Shown: one piece after another, positions 17,709 to 26,766 of the stretch
Numbering within the stretch: position 1 is the stretch's first letter
Layout of the letters: each line of letters opens with the position of its first letter
Assembly (NCBI GenBank): GCA_942493145.1
Contig: OW818679.1
Span: 3,410,001-3,474,000 of the forward strand
Length of the DNA stretch: 64,000 bases
Direction: 5' to 3'
Origin: ENR-C20 sp942493145
Lineage (GTDB): Bacteria > Bacillota > Clostridia > Acetivibrionales > DTU013
The notes under the pieces: generated by a model
The model's database searches: none
Told to the model about the DNA's origin: nothing
Seen by the model: the letters and a program-made list of their open reading frames with translations, nothing else
Program-made: the position numbers and the translations under genes

Positions 17709-19118
17709 TTACTTAATGGCATCCACAGTCAGATTGCCTTCTCCATCGAAGTAAGTCATCAAATTCTGATACGTCGCATCAGCGTTATACGTCACCATCA
17801 ACTTCTTAAGGTCTTCTGCTTTAACCATGGAAGACTCACCTTTTCCATTTCCATAGACGTATTTGCTTATGAATGCAGTAAACTGTGTATTGTTAGTCAC
17901 TATGATGGAAGATGATTCGGGAATCATATAGTCCTTCAATGCAAATTTCATTCCCATATTTGTTTTCATACCGTCCACAAGTTCCTTGACCTTGGCTTCC
18001 TTATCCGCATAAGATTTCCCGTTTAACTTGTCCAGAATCTGAACCAGCGGGAATGCAACATCTTCAATCGGTGCTGTTCTGAATCCCTGATATGTTTTAT
18101 CCCCTTCGGTCCCGAAGTTCTTGACCAGGTAATCTTCCGCTTCATATCCGCAAGTCCATACTTTTACTTTTCCATGAAGCCCTGCTGTTTGTAGTGCCGG
18201 TTCAATAAAAGTAATTGAGGCATATGAACATATCAATTTCAATTTGCCGTTACTCTGGAAATAAGCATTGGGTAATTGTCTGCTGGAGACATCGACCTGC
18301 GGGAATTGCCATGTACCTGCAGCCAGTTTGATCCCTGTATAAGTCTCTTCTGCTGTTCTTTTATTAATGGTTGCTGTTGCAAAGGCACTGTCCGGGATAC
18401 TGTATTGTGTGGTCAATGCCTTGTACATATTCTCAGCTGCAATCTGCTGCCCTGGGGTCCATTTCGACGGATTCGTCGTAATACCTATTGAACCTGCTTT
18501 TTCGCCATCAGCTAATGCGTTATAGGCATCCGCTATTTGTTTGGCATAAGCATCGGTTTCAAATTTGTAATCATCATACCCATCTGCAATGGAGCCGACA
18601 TAATAGGGATGTTTCAAAGTATCATAACCGGTATCTGAGCTGTTCAGGCTTGAGGCCTGATTCGACCAGGTGCCACCAAAATAAACTTTACTTTCCTGGC
18701 ACAATTCCAAAATTGCCGCATTATTACCTTTGTCTGTCATGGAAATAATCCCATTAAAACCTTCAGCAATCGCTGATTCGATATTGCTTAGCATGGTAGC
18801 TGCGTCATCCGCCGCAAAACGCACTTCATAACTAAATGCTAAATCGTCATCAATGCTGTCTAAAAAGGCTTCAACCGATTCCACGATGGAACCCGTTGCC
18901 TTGAGTGTAAAAATACAGATTTTGAATTTGGCTTTCGATGCATCCTTATCATTCTCCGCCTTTTGCGTTGTATCCGCCGTCGTGGCTGCACTGGTTACCG
19001 ATGATGCATTTTGCTCAGTACCCGGATTTGTTTGCGTTGTACCACCACATGCCGTCAAGCTAAAACATAAAACCAGGCTTAACAGTAAAGCTACCATTTT
19101 AAAAAACTTCTTTTTCAT
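17709..19118 (-). CDS. Sugar ABC transporter substrate-binding lipoprotein
   Basis: 469 residues from the ATG at 19118 (AAGGGGG about 7 nt upstream); an in-frame ATG 13 codons earlier has no ribosome-binding site. A lipoprotein signal ends in LTAC with Cys at about residue 24, followed by a Thr/Ala/Ser-rich linker. The rest resembles type I periplasmic binding proteins (KFKICIFTLKATGSIVESVE, then FNGIISMTDKGNNAAI). It captures the sugar outside the cell and delivers it to the two permeases. At 469 residues it is longer than ribose-type binding proteins, which may suit a larger ligand. Confidence 0.85.
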   Translation of the reverse strand: MKKKFFKMVALLLSLVLCFSLTACGGTTQTNPGTEQNASSVTSAATTADTTQKAENDKDASKAKFKICIFTLKATGSIVESVEAFLDSIDDDLAFSYEVRFAADDAATMLSNIESAIAEGFNGIISMTDKGNNAAILELCQESKVYFGGTWSNQASSLNSSDTGYDTLKHPYYVGSIADGYDDYKFETDAYAKQIADAYNALADGEKAGSIGITTNPSKWTPGQQIAAENMYKALTTQYSIPDSAFATATINKRTAEETYTGIKLAAGTWQFPQVDVSSRQLPNAYFQSNGKLKLICSYASITFIEPALQTAGLHGKVKVWTCGYEAEDYLVKNFGTEGDKTYQGFRTAPIEDVAFPLVQILDKLNGKSYADKEAKVKELVDGMKTNMGMKFALKDYMIPESSSIIVTNNTQFTAFISKYVYGNGKGESSMVKAEDLKKLMVTYNADATYQNLMTYFDGEGNLTVDAIK

Positions 19119-19163
19119 AAATATCCCCCTTCTAATTAATTTATATTCAGTTTTCACTGTCCC

Positions 19164-20204
19164 TTATTGTGGCAAAACCCTCCCTTTGTCGCGACAGGTT
19201 AAAAATACAACAATTATGTAAATCACAGCGACAAACAAATTTGTCATCAAACTTGGAATACCTATAAATACAAAACAAATATCGATCAAGGAATAGGTGA
19301 AAGCGCCAACAACAGCACAACCAATTTTGGATTTCATCCCTCCAGCTATAGGCATACCCCCTAAAATCAAGCATATGATGATATTCATCTCATAGCCGCG
19401 GCAAGCCTCATAAGTAATCGAACTCTTGTTGGCCAGAAATACGACTGTAGCGATTACGGTGGCCACACCGAACAGTAAGTATGCAATCAAACGATACAAT
19501 GTGATATTCACCCCTGCCTGACTTGCACAGTCCTGGTTTGCACCGATTGCTTTGACATACTTTCCGATTTTGGTGAACTTGAATAAATAACCAAAAAACA
19601 AGACTACGAGGATGAGTGTAACGAGCATCACCTCAATTTTTCGGAAAGGTGCAAAACTGGTGCTGCTTGCCGTCCCTGCATTAAATGTCATTGATTCGCT
19701 GTTGCCGCACCATTTGTTAAAAAGAAGAACTGAGATGCCATAGAGTAGGAATTGCAGGAATAATGATGTAATAATCGGTATAATTTTAAGTACCGAAGCA
19801 AGTACTGAATTTACCGCTCCGCATAATAGTGCTATCACAAGTATAAAGAAGACCCCCAGGAAAAGTGCCTGCAAATTCGAGCCTGCCTTGTTATAAATCT
19901 GTACCAGCAAAACCGCATAAAGTGACATCTGCGCACCCGTCGAAATATCCATTGCACCTAGAGAATACACAAAAACCGCTCCGATGGATAAAATGGAGAA
20001 AATGACCCCCTGTGTAAATATTGTCTTGAATGCGTTACCGGTGATGTCAAAGATATGAACATTCTTCATAACCGGTGCCATGATTCCAAAGAGAATCATA
20101 CAAATGAGCAAGCCTGCATAGCCAGCCAGATAATTGATATTTCTCTTCAGCCATCCTCTGAAGCTTATGGGAGAATTAAACTGTTTTATATTTTGCTGAA
20201 CCAT
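19164..20204 (-). CDS. Sugar ABC transporter permease, RbsC-like (proximal)
   Basis: 346 residues with about ten membrane helices. AMDISTGAQMSLYAVLLVQI (about 108-127) and GYEMNIIICLILGGMPIAGG (about 275-294) are the family blocks; the second corresponds to the EAA-like loop that contacts the ATPase. AAAGG precedes the ATG by 9 nt. It pairs with the distal permease at 16616-17641 and the two-domain ATPase encoded upstream. Confidence 0.9.
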   Translation of the reverse strand: MVQQNIKQFNSPISFRGWLKRNINYLAGYAGLLICMILFGIMAPVMKNVHIFDITGNAFKTIFTQGVIFSILSIGAVFVYSLGAMDISTGAQMSLYAVLLVQIYNKAGSNLQALFLGVFFILVIALLCGAVNSVLASVLKIIPIITSLFLQFLLYGISVLLFNKWCGNSESMTFNAGTASSTSFAPFRKIEVMLVTLILVVLFFGYLFKFTKIGKYVKAIGANQDCASQAGVNITLYRLIAYLLFGVATVIATVVFLANKSSITYEACRGYEMNIIICLILGGMPIAGGMKSKIGCAVVGAFTYSLIDICFVFIGIPSLMTNLFVAVIYIIVVFLTCRDKGRVLPQ

Positions 20205-20259
20205 ATAATCAAACCTTTCAGACTTTATATAATCGCCGCTTCACAGGTTTACGTATCGT

Positions 20260-21783
20260 CTAAATCATGTATTCAATAATATCCGTTTGTTTTAAATCTG
20301 CCGAACGTATAAATTCCTTTTTAATTTCAAAATCCTTCATGATGATCAATCGATCCGACATTCCGATAAGCTCCGTCAGTTCTTCTGAAATCATGAGAAT
20401 AGCCTTACCCTCACTTTTCATTTCCTGCATAATCTGATACATGGACTGCTTAACTCCAACGTCAACACCTCGGGTTGGGCAGTCCATGATAATGACCTCA
20501 CAGTCATTAGCCATCCATTTGGCAAAAGAAACCTTTTGTTTGTTGCCACCGGATAATGCACTGACATACTGCTTGCTGCTCTGACATTTGATGGAGAGCA
20601 GATCAATCTGCCGCTCTATCAATTCCTTTTCCTTACGCGGAGAAATGAACGAATGGGAAGAAAGTTGATCCAGAGAAGGCAGGGCAATATTATCACCAAT
20701 GGAACCGTTTGTAATCAGAGCTTCGGCATCCCGGTTCTTGCTGATATAGCCTATTCCTTCCCGGATCGCAGCCAGAGGTGTGCGAATCACTTTTTGATTA
20801 CGGATAATGGTTCCTGACTTTATCCTGGTCAGCCCAAATGCGATTCTTCCAATATCATGCATACCGCAGCCGGATAATCCGCCGATACCCACTATTTCAC
20901 CCTTATGCAACGTCAATTCGAAATTTCGGATTAAGCCGCAGGAAATATGATCCATTTTAAGTGCAATTTCTTTCTCCCTGGAAAACTCCCAATCTTCACG
21001 ATAATACTTATCTCCCATCTCACGCCCAACCAGCATATGACGGACATTTCTGACCACTCTGTTTTTTTGCTCCGGTTGGGACATTTTAATTTCCTCTTCA
21101 TTTACATACCCGACGATTACGCCATCTCGAAGTACCGTCAGTGCGTTGCACTGTTCAAAAATTTCATCAATATCATGGGAAATGAATACAACAGCTTTAT
21201 TGCGTTCTGCAAACTGGTGCATGATACGGTACAAGATATCCCTGCCATGTTGGGACAGAGCAGTAGTTGTTTCATCGACAACCAGGATCTCTGTACCATC
21301 AGTAATGCAACGGACAAGCTCCACCAACTTCCTGTCTTCAAAACTATATTTGTTGATCGGATCTTTTGCATTGATATGCATTACACCAAAACTGTCCAGT
21401 ACTCTCTGCGCTTCATTAACCATCTTTGCATTGCTGAATATGCCCCGATGCATGAACAGCTTTTCATGCCCGGCAAAAATATTATGTGCGACTGTAATAT
21501 TGGGAATGGAATTTGCTTCCTGCAAAATCATTGAAATCCCTTTGTTTTGAGCATCAACCATGCTCTCGGGATGCCAGGCCAGTCCTTTAAAGAACATCTC
21601 GCCGCTGTCTGTTTTTTGCATACCGGAAGCAATCGACATGATGGTGGATTTTCCTGAACCGTTTTCACCGATCAAACCGTGAATTTCACCTCTATGGAGT
21701 GTAAAATCAACGTCCTTCAGTGCAATGGTTGGACCAAAAGCTTTACTTATATGTTTTGCTTCAAAAATGATTTCTTTGTTCAT
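20260..21783 (-). CDS. Sugar ABC importer ATPase with two nucleotide-binding domains
   Basis: 507 residues from the ATG at 21783. The frame runs 35 codons further upstream but crosses a tandem repeat and is unlikely to be coding. Domain 1 has GENGSGKST and VVDETTTAL. Domain 2 has a degenerate P-loop (GLSGCGMHD), the signature LSGGNKQKVSFAKW, and IIMDCPTRGVD, where Cys stands in for the catalytic Glu. One weak site is normal in this RbsA/MglA-type class. It is the first gene of the operon ATPase, permease, binding protein, permease, GH1 glycosidase, and is read from the promoter at 21906-21933. Confidence 0.9.
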   Translation of the reverse strand: MNKEIIFEAKHISKAFGPTIALKDVDFTLHRGEIHGLIGENGSGKSTIMSIASGMQKTDSGEMFFKGLAWHPESMVDAQNKGISMILQEANSIPNITVAHNIFAGHEKLFMHRGIFSNAKMVNEAQRVLDSFGVMHINAKDPINKYSFEDRKLVELVRCITDGTEILVVDETTTALSQHGRDILYRIMHQFAERNKAVVFISHDIDEIFEQCNALTVLRDGVIVGYVNEEEIKMSQPEQKNRVVRNVRHMLVGREMGDKYYREDWEFSREKEIALKMDHISCGLIRNFELTLHKGEIVGIGGLSGCGMHDIGRIAFGLTRIKSGTIIRNQKVIRTPLAAIREGIGYISKNRDAEALITNGSIGDNIALPSLDQLSSHSFISPRKEKELIERQIDLLSIKCQSSKQYVSALSGGNKQKVSFAKWMANDCEVIIMDCPTRGVDVGVKQSMYQIMQEMKSEGKAILMISEELTELIGMSDRLIIMKDFEIKKEFIRSADLKQTDIIEYMI

Positions 21784-21832
21784 TTGACTGTTCTGACCTT
21801 TCCAAGCCCTGAAGGTTAATTCCCGAGCTTCC

Positions 21833-21864
21833 GGTGTACATTGAAATCGGTGTACATTGAAATC
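21833..21864. repeat. Tandem repeat, two 16-bp copies
   Basis: GGTGTACATTGAAATC occurs twice in direct succession (21833-21848, 21849-21864), followed by a partial third start (GGTGAACA). It lies in the leader of the importer operon, about 50 bp before the ATPase start. Direct repeats are the usual form of AraC-type binding sites, so it could be an operator, but its place downstream of the promoter would mean repression. Confidence 0.6.
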
Positions 21865-21905
21865 GGTGAACATAAAGCCTGTAAACACAGCTTTTTGATA
21901 TCTTA

Positions 21906-21933
21906 ATTATAGCATTTGCATATTATAAGACAA
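21906..21933 (-). promoter_or_regulatory. Predicted promoter of the sugar importer operon
   Basis: On the minus strand TTGTCT (21933-21928), a 16-nt spacer, then TATAAT (21911-21906). The resulting leader to the ATG at 21783 is about 115 nt and contains the 16-bp tandem repeat. Confidence 0.6.
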
Positions 21934-22039
21934 CGAGGTCTATTGCCTTGTTTTCAACAGGAATTTAACATATGGCATGAAGTGTAATATTAAAATAGTG
22001 ATGCCTTTGAGTTAAAATATTGCTTATTTGAATGCTTTA

Positions 22040-22069
22040 TTGACTTTTATTCAATTTGCATGATAGAAT
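22040..22069 (+). promoter_or_regulatory. Predicted promoter upstream of the hairpin array and AraC/GH39-like regulator
   Basis: TTGACT (22040-22045), an 18-nt spacer, then TAGAAT (22064-22069) with extended TGa. The expected start near 22076 would place the whole hairpin array in a 5' leader of about 320 nt ahead of the regulator's ATG at 22400. Confidence 0.6.
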
Positions 22070-22103
22070 CCTTTTAATTCTTCATATTTTTAATTATGAT
22101 TGC

Positions 22104-22338
22104 GCTGCAAAAAGTCGCTTTACAGTTAATATGCGACTTTTCCCTGCAAGCACATGTTCCTGGACTTGCAGGGAGCATTTCAGCTATAATTGCTTTAAGC
22201 TGAAATGCTTTTGCGCAATCCGGATTTTGCAAAATTGCAGTGCATCAAAGCTATAAAAGCACTGCAATTCATGCAGCTTTGGAACACAGAAGCTGCATGG
22301 AAAAGCCATTTTAGGACCTAAACTTGGCTTTTTGCAGC
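22104..22338 (+). ncRNA. Array of seven abutting hairpins closed by a long-range stem (undescribed structured leader)
   Basis: Seven inverted repeats follow each other with almost no spacing. Perfect arms pair as follows: 22110-22118 with 22133-22141 (9 bp), 22142-22150 with 22165-22173 (9), 22175-22185 with 22198-22208 (11), 22209-22214 with 22229-22234 (6), 22233-22243 with 22259-22269 (11), 22270-22279 with 22290-22299 (10) and 22301-22308 with 22325-22332 (8). Loops are 10-16 nt and the units repeat at roughly 32 nt. GCTGCAAAAA (22104-22113) is also the exact complement of TTTTTGCAGC (22329-22338), so the ends can close the array into a wheel-like multi-branched structure, in competition with the outer bases of the first and last hairpins. 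The stem sequences differ from each other, so this is not one repeat family. No T-run follows, so it is not a set of terminators. A long structured 5' leader of the regulator is the simplest reading; a stand-alone RNA or a DNA-level element is also possible. I match it to no known RNA class. Confidence 0.75.
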
Positions 22339-22399
22339 AAAATCAGTTATTCACATATTAACTTATCTATCCGTTTTCATGTTATGAAAGGAGTCCTTG

Positions 22400-24862
22400 A
22401 TGGAAAAAAACAAAACAACATCTGCAGATCTGATGCCCGCCTTGGTTTTCCTATCAGATAAAGCCAACGTTCCTCATCACAGCCATGAAAGCTACGAATT
22501 GTTGTTTATGCTTTCCGGTCAAATCAGTCTCTATATAAATGAAGAGCATTTTATCGCAGGTGAGGGGGATTTGATCCTCATAAACAAACAGACAATCCAC
22601 GCATACAAAACCGATGGTGAATGTATGCATATTGTGTGCCAGATAGATATCAATCAATTGCCAACCCTTCCGAACACAAATATTCCGTTTTTTCGTGTCA
22701 ATTCTGTAAAATATCCCCATACAACGAGGTACAACCATTTACGGCATCTGCTTGCAAAGCTCATTGAAGTGCAAGCTCAGGAAGATCATAATACAGGATC
22801 TATGGGAGTAATATATGAAATTGTCAGCGAGCTTTTGATGCACTTTACGACTTCCGAAAATACACCTGCAGCCGGTCAGGGTGCAAAACATATCGAACGA
22901 AGGGTTGCACTTCTCAATTATGTCACCGAAAACTATCGTGACGCATTAACCTTGAACGCCTTAGCAAGCAGCTTTAATCTGTCGGTTCCTTATTTGTCTT
23001 CTTTCTTTAAAAAGCACATCGGGGTGACGTTTACCGAGTATTATAACCGTATTCGTCTTGAACGGACAACAAAGGAACTCATCGGATCCGATGAACCAAT
23101 TGATGTGATTGCACAAAACAACGGCTTTTCAGACACGCGCACTTTTGTGAAGCTTTTTAAGGATCAGTTCAATATTCTGCCCTCCCATTACCGTAAATCA
23201 GTCAAAGACGCAAAACCTTTCCCCGAAGCAAAATCCAGGGGCGGTAACGTTTTCCACCCTTCATTGAGCAAGTCTGCCTACCATGAAAAGCTGGTCAAAT
23301 ATAAGGAAACACCTGCTGCAGAACTTAATGTTCCCTGTCCCGCTTCATCCGAAGCAGCCATTGCGGTTTCCTGCGGCACATTACTATTGTCCAAAGAGAC
23401 AATCACCCAAAATCACGATTTCATAAAAATCTGCTTTGTTGAAAACTTAAACAGTCTTTTGGAAACAAATACTCAGAATACTCTCCGTGATTTACAGACA
23501 AAAATCGGGTTCGACTTTCTCAGTTTTGATATCTTAAGCTATTTGGAAAATCAGGCGGCTCATCAGGACAATCCCCAGTATTTCCATGATTTTTATTTCA
23601 TTGACCAAATCCTGGATTTTCTCATTTCCATACGCCTAAAGCCCATGTTTACCATGAACATCAATCATATACTAATACAGAATGAAAAAAAGGATCTCCC
23701 ATTACCGCTTTATCGGTTCATCCTGCCGAAGAATAACGATGCCTTCTGCGAAAAGCTGGAAATTCTCAGCGCACACATCCTCAGTCAATACGGGGTCGAT
23801 ATGGCAAAAAACTGGTCCTATCGCATTATGTTTAATGTGATAGAGCCCAATACGGTCTTCGAAAGCCAGGAGGATTTCTTAACGTTTTATCGATCAATTT
23901 ATGGTGCCATAAAAAAAGCCGATCCTGTGTTACAAATCGGCAGTCATGCATTATCAATGATCTATCCTGAAGATCATGAGCGTAATACCGATTTTATCAA
24001 ATATTGCCATGACCATCATTGCCTGCCGGACTACTTTAACTTTTTATACAGTGATCGCTTAGTGAGAAAAGCAGATATATCGCTATCCGGTCCACAATCT
24101 TCCGACAATTATTTGGAAAGGTTTTTTGATAAAATCGAAGCTTATAAAGCCGAATGCAAAATTGCGGATATCCCTGCGTATATATGTGAGTATAATACGA
24201 TGACTGCCCACAATAACTCAATCAATGATACTTGCTATAAATCCTGCTACATTACACAAAATATACTAAAGAACCTGGGAAGGTCTCAAATGACTGGTTT
24301 TTGGAAACTTACGGATTCCATGCATACGCTGGATTATCCTTCAGCCCTCTTTCATGGCGGGCTCGGTCTCTACACCTATAACTGGATTGCCAAGCCCCAC
24401 TTTCATGCTGTTTCCTTTATATCGAAGCTGGGAAAAGAAATCCTGGCTAATGAGGACGGTTGGATTGCAACAAGAAATCAAAACCGATTGGTATTAATGT
24501 TTTATAATTATGAGTTTTACAAACACAGTATTTCACATAACGAAGACTATTCGAATCGTCATTCCCCATTCCAACAAATGAAAAGTATCTGCTTTTCGTT
24601 AAAATTTGATCAGATTGACGGTGATTACTACATAATGCGCCAATACTGCGTTAATCAAAATCACGGCTCGTCTTTTGACATCTGGCTGAAGCTGGGGAGT
24701 CCGACAACCCTGAGTAAATCCTGTGTCGATTTTATCCGCAATATCCAGCCGGACGCACTCGCCGATTCCGGCAAAATAAATAACGGCATCCTGAATCTGG
24801 AGGTCACCCTGGAGCCTCTTGAAATACGCCTGATCGAAATCGACATTTATAGCAGGGGGTAA
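22400..24862 (+). CDS. AraC-family regulator with C-terminal GH39-like domain, second copy
   Basis: 820 residues from the ATG at 22400, 6 nt after AAAGGAG. An N-terminal cupin sensor (HHSHESYELLFMLSGQISLY, then AGEGDLILINKQTIHAY) is followed by an AraC double HTH (about 175-275; LNALASSFNLSVPYLSSFFKK, then NNGFSDTRTFVKLFKDQF). A GH39-like barrel follows. In the acid/base strand it has YRIMFN where enzymes have F-E-x-W-N-E, so Asn again replaces Glu, as in the paralogue at 10122-12566. The nucleophile strand keeps Glu (YICEYNTM, about 596). It sits between the importer operon and a GH43 gene and probably senses their substrate. Its leader carries the hairpin array. Confidence 0.85.
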   Translation: MEKNKTTSADLMPALVFLSDKANVPHHSHESYELLFMLSGQISLYINEEHFIAGEGDLILINKQTIHAYKTDGECMHIVCQIDINQLPTLPNTNIPFFRVNSVKYPHTTRYNHLRHLLAKLIEVQAQEDHNTGSMGVIYEIVSELLMHFTTSENTPAAGQGAKHIERRVALLNYVTENYRDALTLNALASSFNLSVPYLSSFFKKHIGVTFTEYYNRIRLERTTKELIGSDEPIDVIAQNNGFSDTRTFVKLFKDQFNILPSHYRKSVKDAKPFPEAKSRGGNVFHPSLSKSAYHEKLVKYKETPAAELNVPCPASSEAAIAVSCGTLLLSKETITQNHDFIKICFVENLNSLLETNTQNTLRDLQTKIGFDFLSFDILSYLENQAAHQDNPQYFHDFYFIDQILDFLISIRLKPMFTMNINHILIQNEKKDLPLPLYRFILPKNNDAFCEKLEILSAHILSQYGVDMAKNWSYRIMFNVIEPNTVFESQEDFLTFYRSIYGAIKKADPVLQIGSHALSMIYPEDHERNTDFIKYCHDHHCLPDYFNFLYSDRLVRKADISLSGPQSSDNYLERFFDKIEAYKAECKIADIPAYICEYNTMTAHNNSINDTCYKSCYITQNILKNLGRSQMTGFWKLTDSMHTLDYPSALFHGGLGLYTYNWIAKPHFHAVSFISKLGKEILANEDGWIATRNQNRLVLMFYNYEFYKHSISHNEDYSNRHSPFQQMKSICFSLKFDQIDGDYYIMRQYCVNQNHGSSFDIWLKLGSPTTLSKSCVDFIRNIQPDALADSGKINNGILNLEVTLEPLEIRLIEIDIYSRG

Positions 24863-24891
24863 GCTTATTTATAATTCAGCCCCCAGGCAGA

Positions 24892-26280
24892 TTATCCCTC
24901 AAAAGAGAGTGACAGAATGTCTACATTCCCGTCTCCCTCATATTGAAGGAAGATTGGTTTTATCCCGTTCGCTACGTGCAGGGCCCCGGTAAATGTCTTA
25001 AATGCTCCCGTCTCCATAACCTCAATCCGTGCCAGGATATCTTCATCGTCACGAACGATCATCATACCGGCATCGCCTCTTACACTCAGCGCAATCTTCT
25101 TTACATCATCAAACCGGAAGTATTTAAATCCAGCCACACACCCTTTGGTAAAATGGGTTATAAAACGAAGCTCTCCTTCATTCGTGATATACGGTTGATC
25201 TTCAAGCCGTCCAACATATGGAATAGTGACGCCTCGTTTCTCCCCATGCAGATTACAGGCGATCGCTGCAGGATATTCGCCCCTGCCCGTCAGCGCGTCG
25301 CCATTCAATCCGCAGCTGGTGATCTCTGCCTGCATAATACGACCATCCTCACAAATTGTGACCGGCTCTGCACATCCCTGCCTCGAAAACTGATGTCCGT
25401 GGGTATGACGATGGTAGAAAACATACCATTGACCGTTGACCTCTACCAAACCGCCGTGATTGTTGCTGATGCAGTTCAGTGCCTGATCCATCCTTCTGCC
25501 TTTATATCCGACATCTGCATTACTGATCACCGTACCGCCAAAGTTAAAATCCCGATCCGGATAACGGCTGTACGCATAGCATAATTCATGGGAATTCTCG
25601 GATGCATATATCAAATAATATGTATCCTTAATCTTACGAATCGAGCATGCTTCAAAAAACGCATGTCCTTCAAACCCAGAACCAACTGCATACTTTTTAC
25701 TCGGCAAAACGACTTTTGGTTTCGTCCTGACCGTCAACATATCTTCAGCAAGCTCAACAATGACGGCGCCGAGCATTTCCTGTCCGATAAAGCGATGAAT
25801 CGGAAATGAAGGTGCAAAACCGTAGTACAAAAAAATCTTTCCATCATCGTTCAGGATAGCCGGGTCGAAGGGAAGGATCTCCTGCAATACGGTTCCGTCT
25901 TTATAGGCTACACGGCCATAATATTCGAATTGACCACAGGGCGTATCGCAAACGGCAACACTGAATTCAAATTCATTGGAAAGCACGTAATATAAATAAT
26001 ATCTGCCATCAGGTCCCTGACAAATATCCGGTGCATATAAGTACTGTTCTTTTGTGTCATGGGGATCCTGCGCCCGCTTGTAGATCTCCCCCTCATAACG
26101 CCAATCCGACAAATCGCTCATCGGTGCGGAATAACAAACATAGTCCAGCAAGCAATACCCGTCTCCATTCTCCAGATCGTGAGAGCCATAAATATAGACC
26201 CGGTCCCCGAACACGTGGGGCTCTCCGTCCGGCACATACTCATTCAACGGAAGATATGGATTATATACTTGTTTTTTCAT
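24892..26280 (-). CDS. GH43 family glycosidase
   Basis: 462 residues from the ATG at 26280, 9 nt after GAGG; an ATG two codons earlier is too close. The N-terminus NPYLPLNEYVPDGEPHVFGD carries the general base Asp of the five-bladed propeller. FDPAILNDDGK provides the pKa-modulating Asp and HAFFEACSIRK the acid Glu. A beta-rich C-terminal region (about 330-462) resembles an accessory sugar-binding domain. It has no signal peptide, so it would cleave xylo- or arabino-oligosaccharides in the cytoplasm. It is convergent with the AraC/GH39-like regulator (30-bp gap) and probably belongs to its regulon. The precise substrate is not readable. Confidence 0.88.
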   Translation of the reverse strand: MKKQVYNPYLPLNEYVPDGEPHVFGDRVYIYGSHDLENGDGYCLLDYVCYSAPMSDLSDWRYEGEIYKRAQDPHDTKEQYLYAPDICQGPDGRYYLYYVLSNEFEFSVAVCDTPCGQFEYYGRVAYKDGTVLQEILPFDPAILNDDGKIFLYYGFAPSFPIHRFIGQEMLGAVIVELAEDMLTVRTKPKVVLPSKKYAVGSGFEGHAFFEACSIRKIKDTYYLIYASENSHELCYAYSRYPDRDFNFGGTVISNADVGYKGRRMDQALNCISNNHGGLVEVNGQWYVFYHRHTHGHQFSRQGCAEPVTICEDGRIMQAEITSCGLNGDALTGRGEYPAAIACNLHGEKRGVTIPYVGRLEDQPYITNEGELRFITHFTKGCVAGFKYFRFDDVKKIALSVRGDAGMMIVRDDEDILARIEVMETGAFKTFTGALHVANGIKPIFLQYEGDGNVDILSLSFEG

Positions 26281-26766
26281 CTGCATCTACCTCGTCTATG
26301 CTTTTATCATCAAAATATACCGATTGCAGCAGCAATCCGTCGAATAAGAAATTCCAGGATACTTTAGCACAAAAAATCCGAGGCTTTATGCCCTTGCGGC
26401 CAATGGTCAAGAAAATTCTCTCCTGACTATAGTCTCGCAAATGTAAGTCTCGGATTCAACTCGGTTTATTTGCATAAAGAAGTGAGTTTGTTAATTTTGT
26501 GATAAAAGTAAAGATGAAAAATATGTATCTCCTATGCATATTTTAACCATAACCATGTACCTCCGGCTATCACTTCAATATTAAGCATAAAATGCAACAG
26601 CCTCGTTCTCTTAATACTTGATTACAACAATGATGAACTATAAAAGCCTCTGATTTTGTCTCTCCTTCGATTAAGAAATATGTCATCTTTTTTGACTCTT
26701 CAAGAGTTACCATCTGCCGCAGCACCATCCGAACCCTTCAGCGCCTTTATTTATAAGCATTCCACC
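26281..26766. other. Non-coding junction between the glycan locus and the recombinase, 486 bp
   Basis: No convincing gene was found. It lies just beyond the 3' end of a large serine recombinase. Since such recombinases usually sit at one end of their element, an attachment site and the left edge of the accessory region are expected here or nearby. I could not identify a core site, because the other end of the element is not in view. Confidence 0.4.

Larger units (their letters stand above)
21784..22399. other. Divergent regulatory region of the glycan locus, 616 bp
   Basis: It lies between the importer operon (minus) and the second AraC/GH39-like regulator (plus). It holds a minus-strand promoter, a plus-strand promoter, a 16-bp tandem repeat near the ATPase start, and the seven-hairpin array, each listed separately. 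No protein-coding gene is supported here. Confidence 0.7.

Noticed and set aside
20947..21534. A 195-residue plus-strand frame inside the sugar ATPase gene
   Set aside because: It is the complement of conserved ABC motifs; no ribosome-binding site or recognisable domain.
22056..22256. A 66-residue frame across the hairpin array
   Set aside because: The Cys/Phe/Arg-rich text follows from the palindromes; no ribosome-binding site; structure explains the region better than coding.
22104..22338. Reading the hairpin array as a CRISPR array, integron attC sites or a run of terminators
   Set aside because: The units have different sequences, no spacers and no T-runs, and no cas or integrase gene is adjacent.
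24943..25584. A 213-residue plus-strand frame opposite the GH43 gene
   Set aside because: It is antisense to the GH43 coding region and resembles no protein family.
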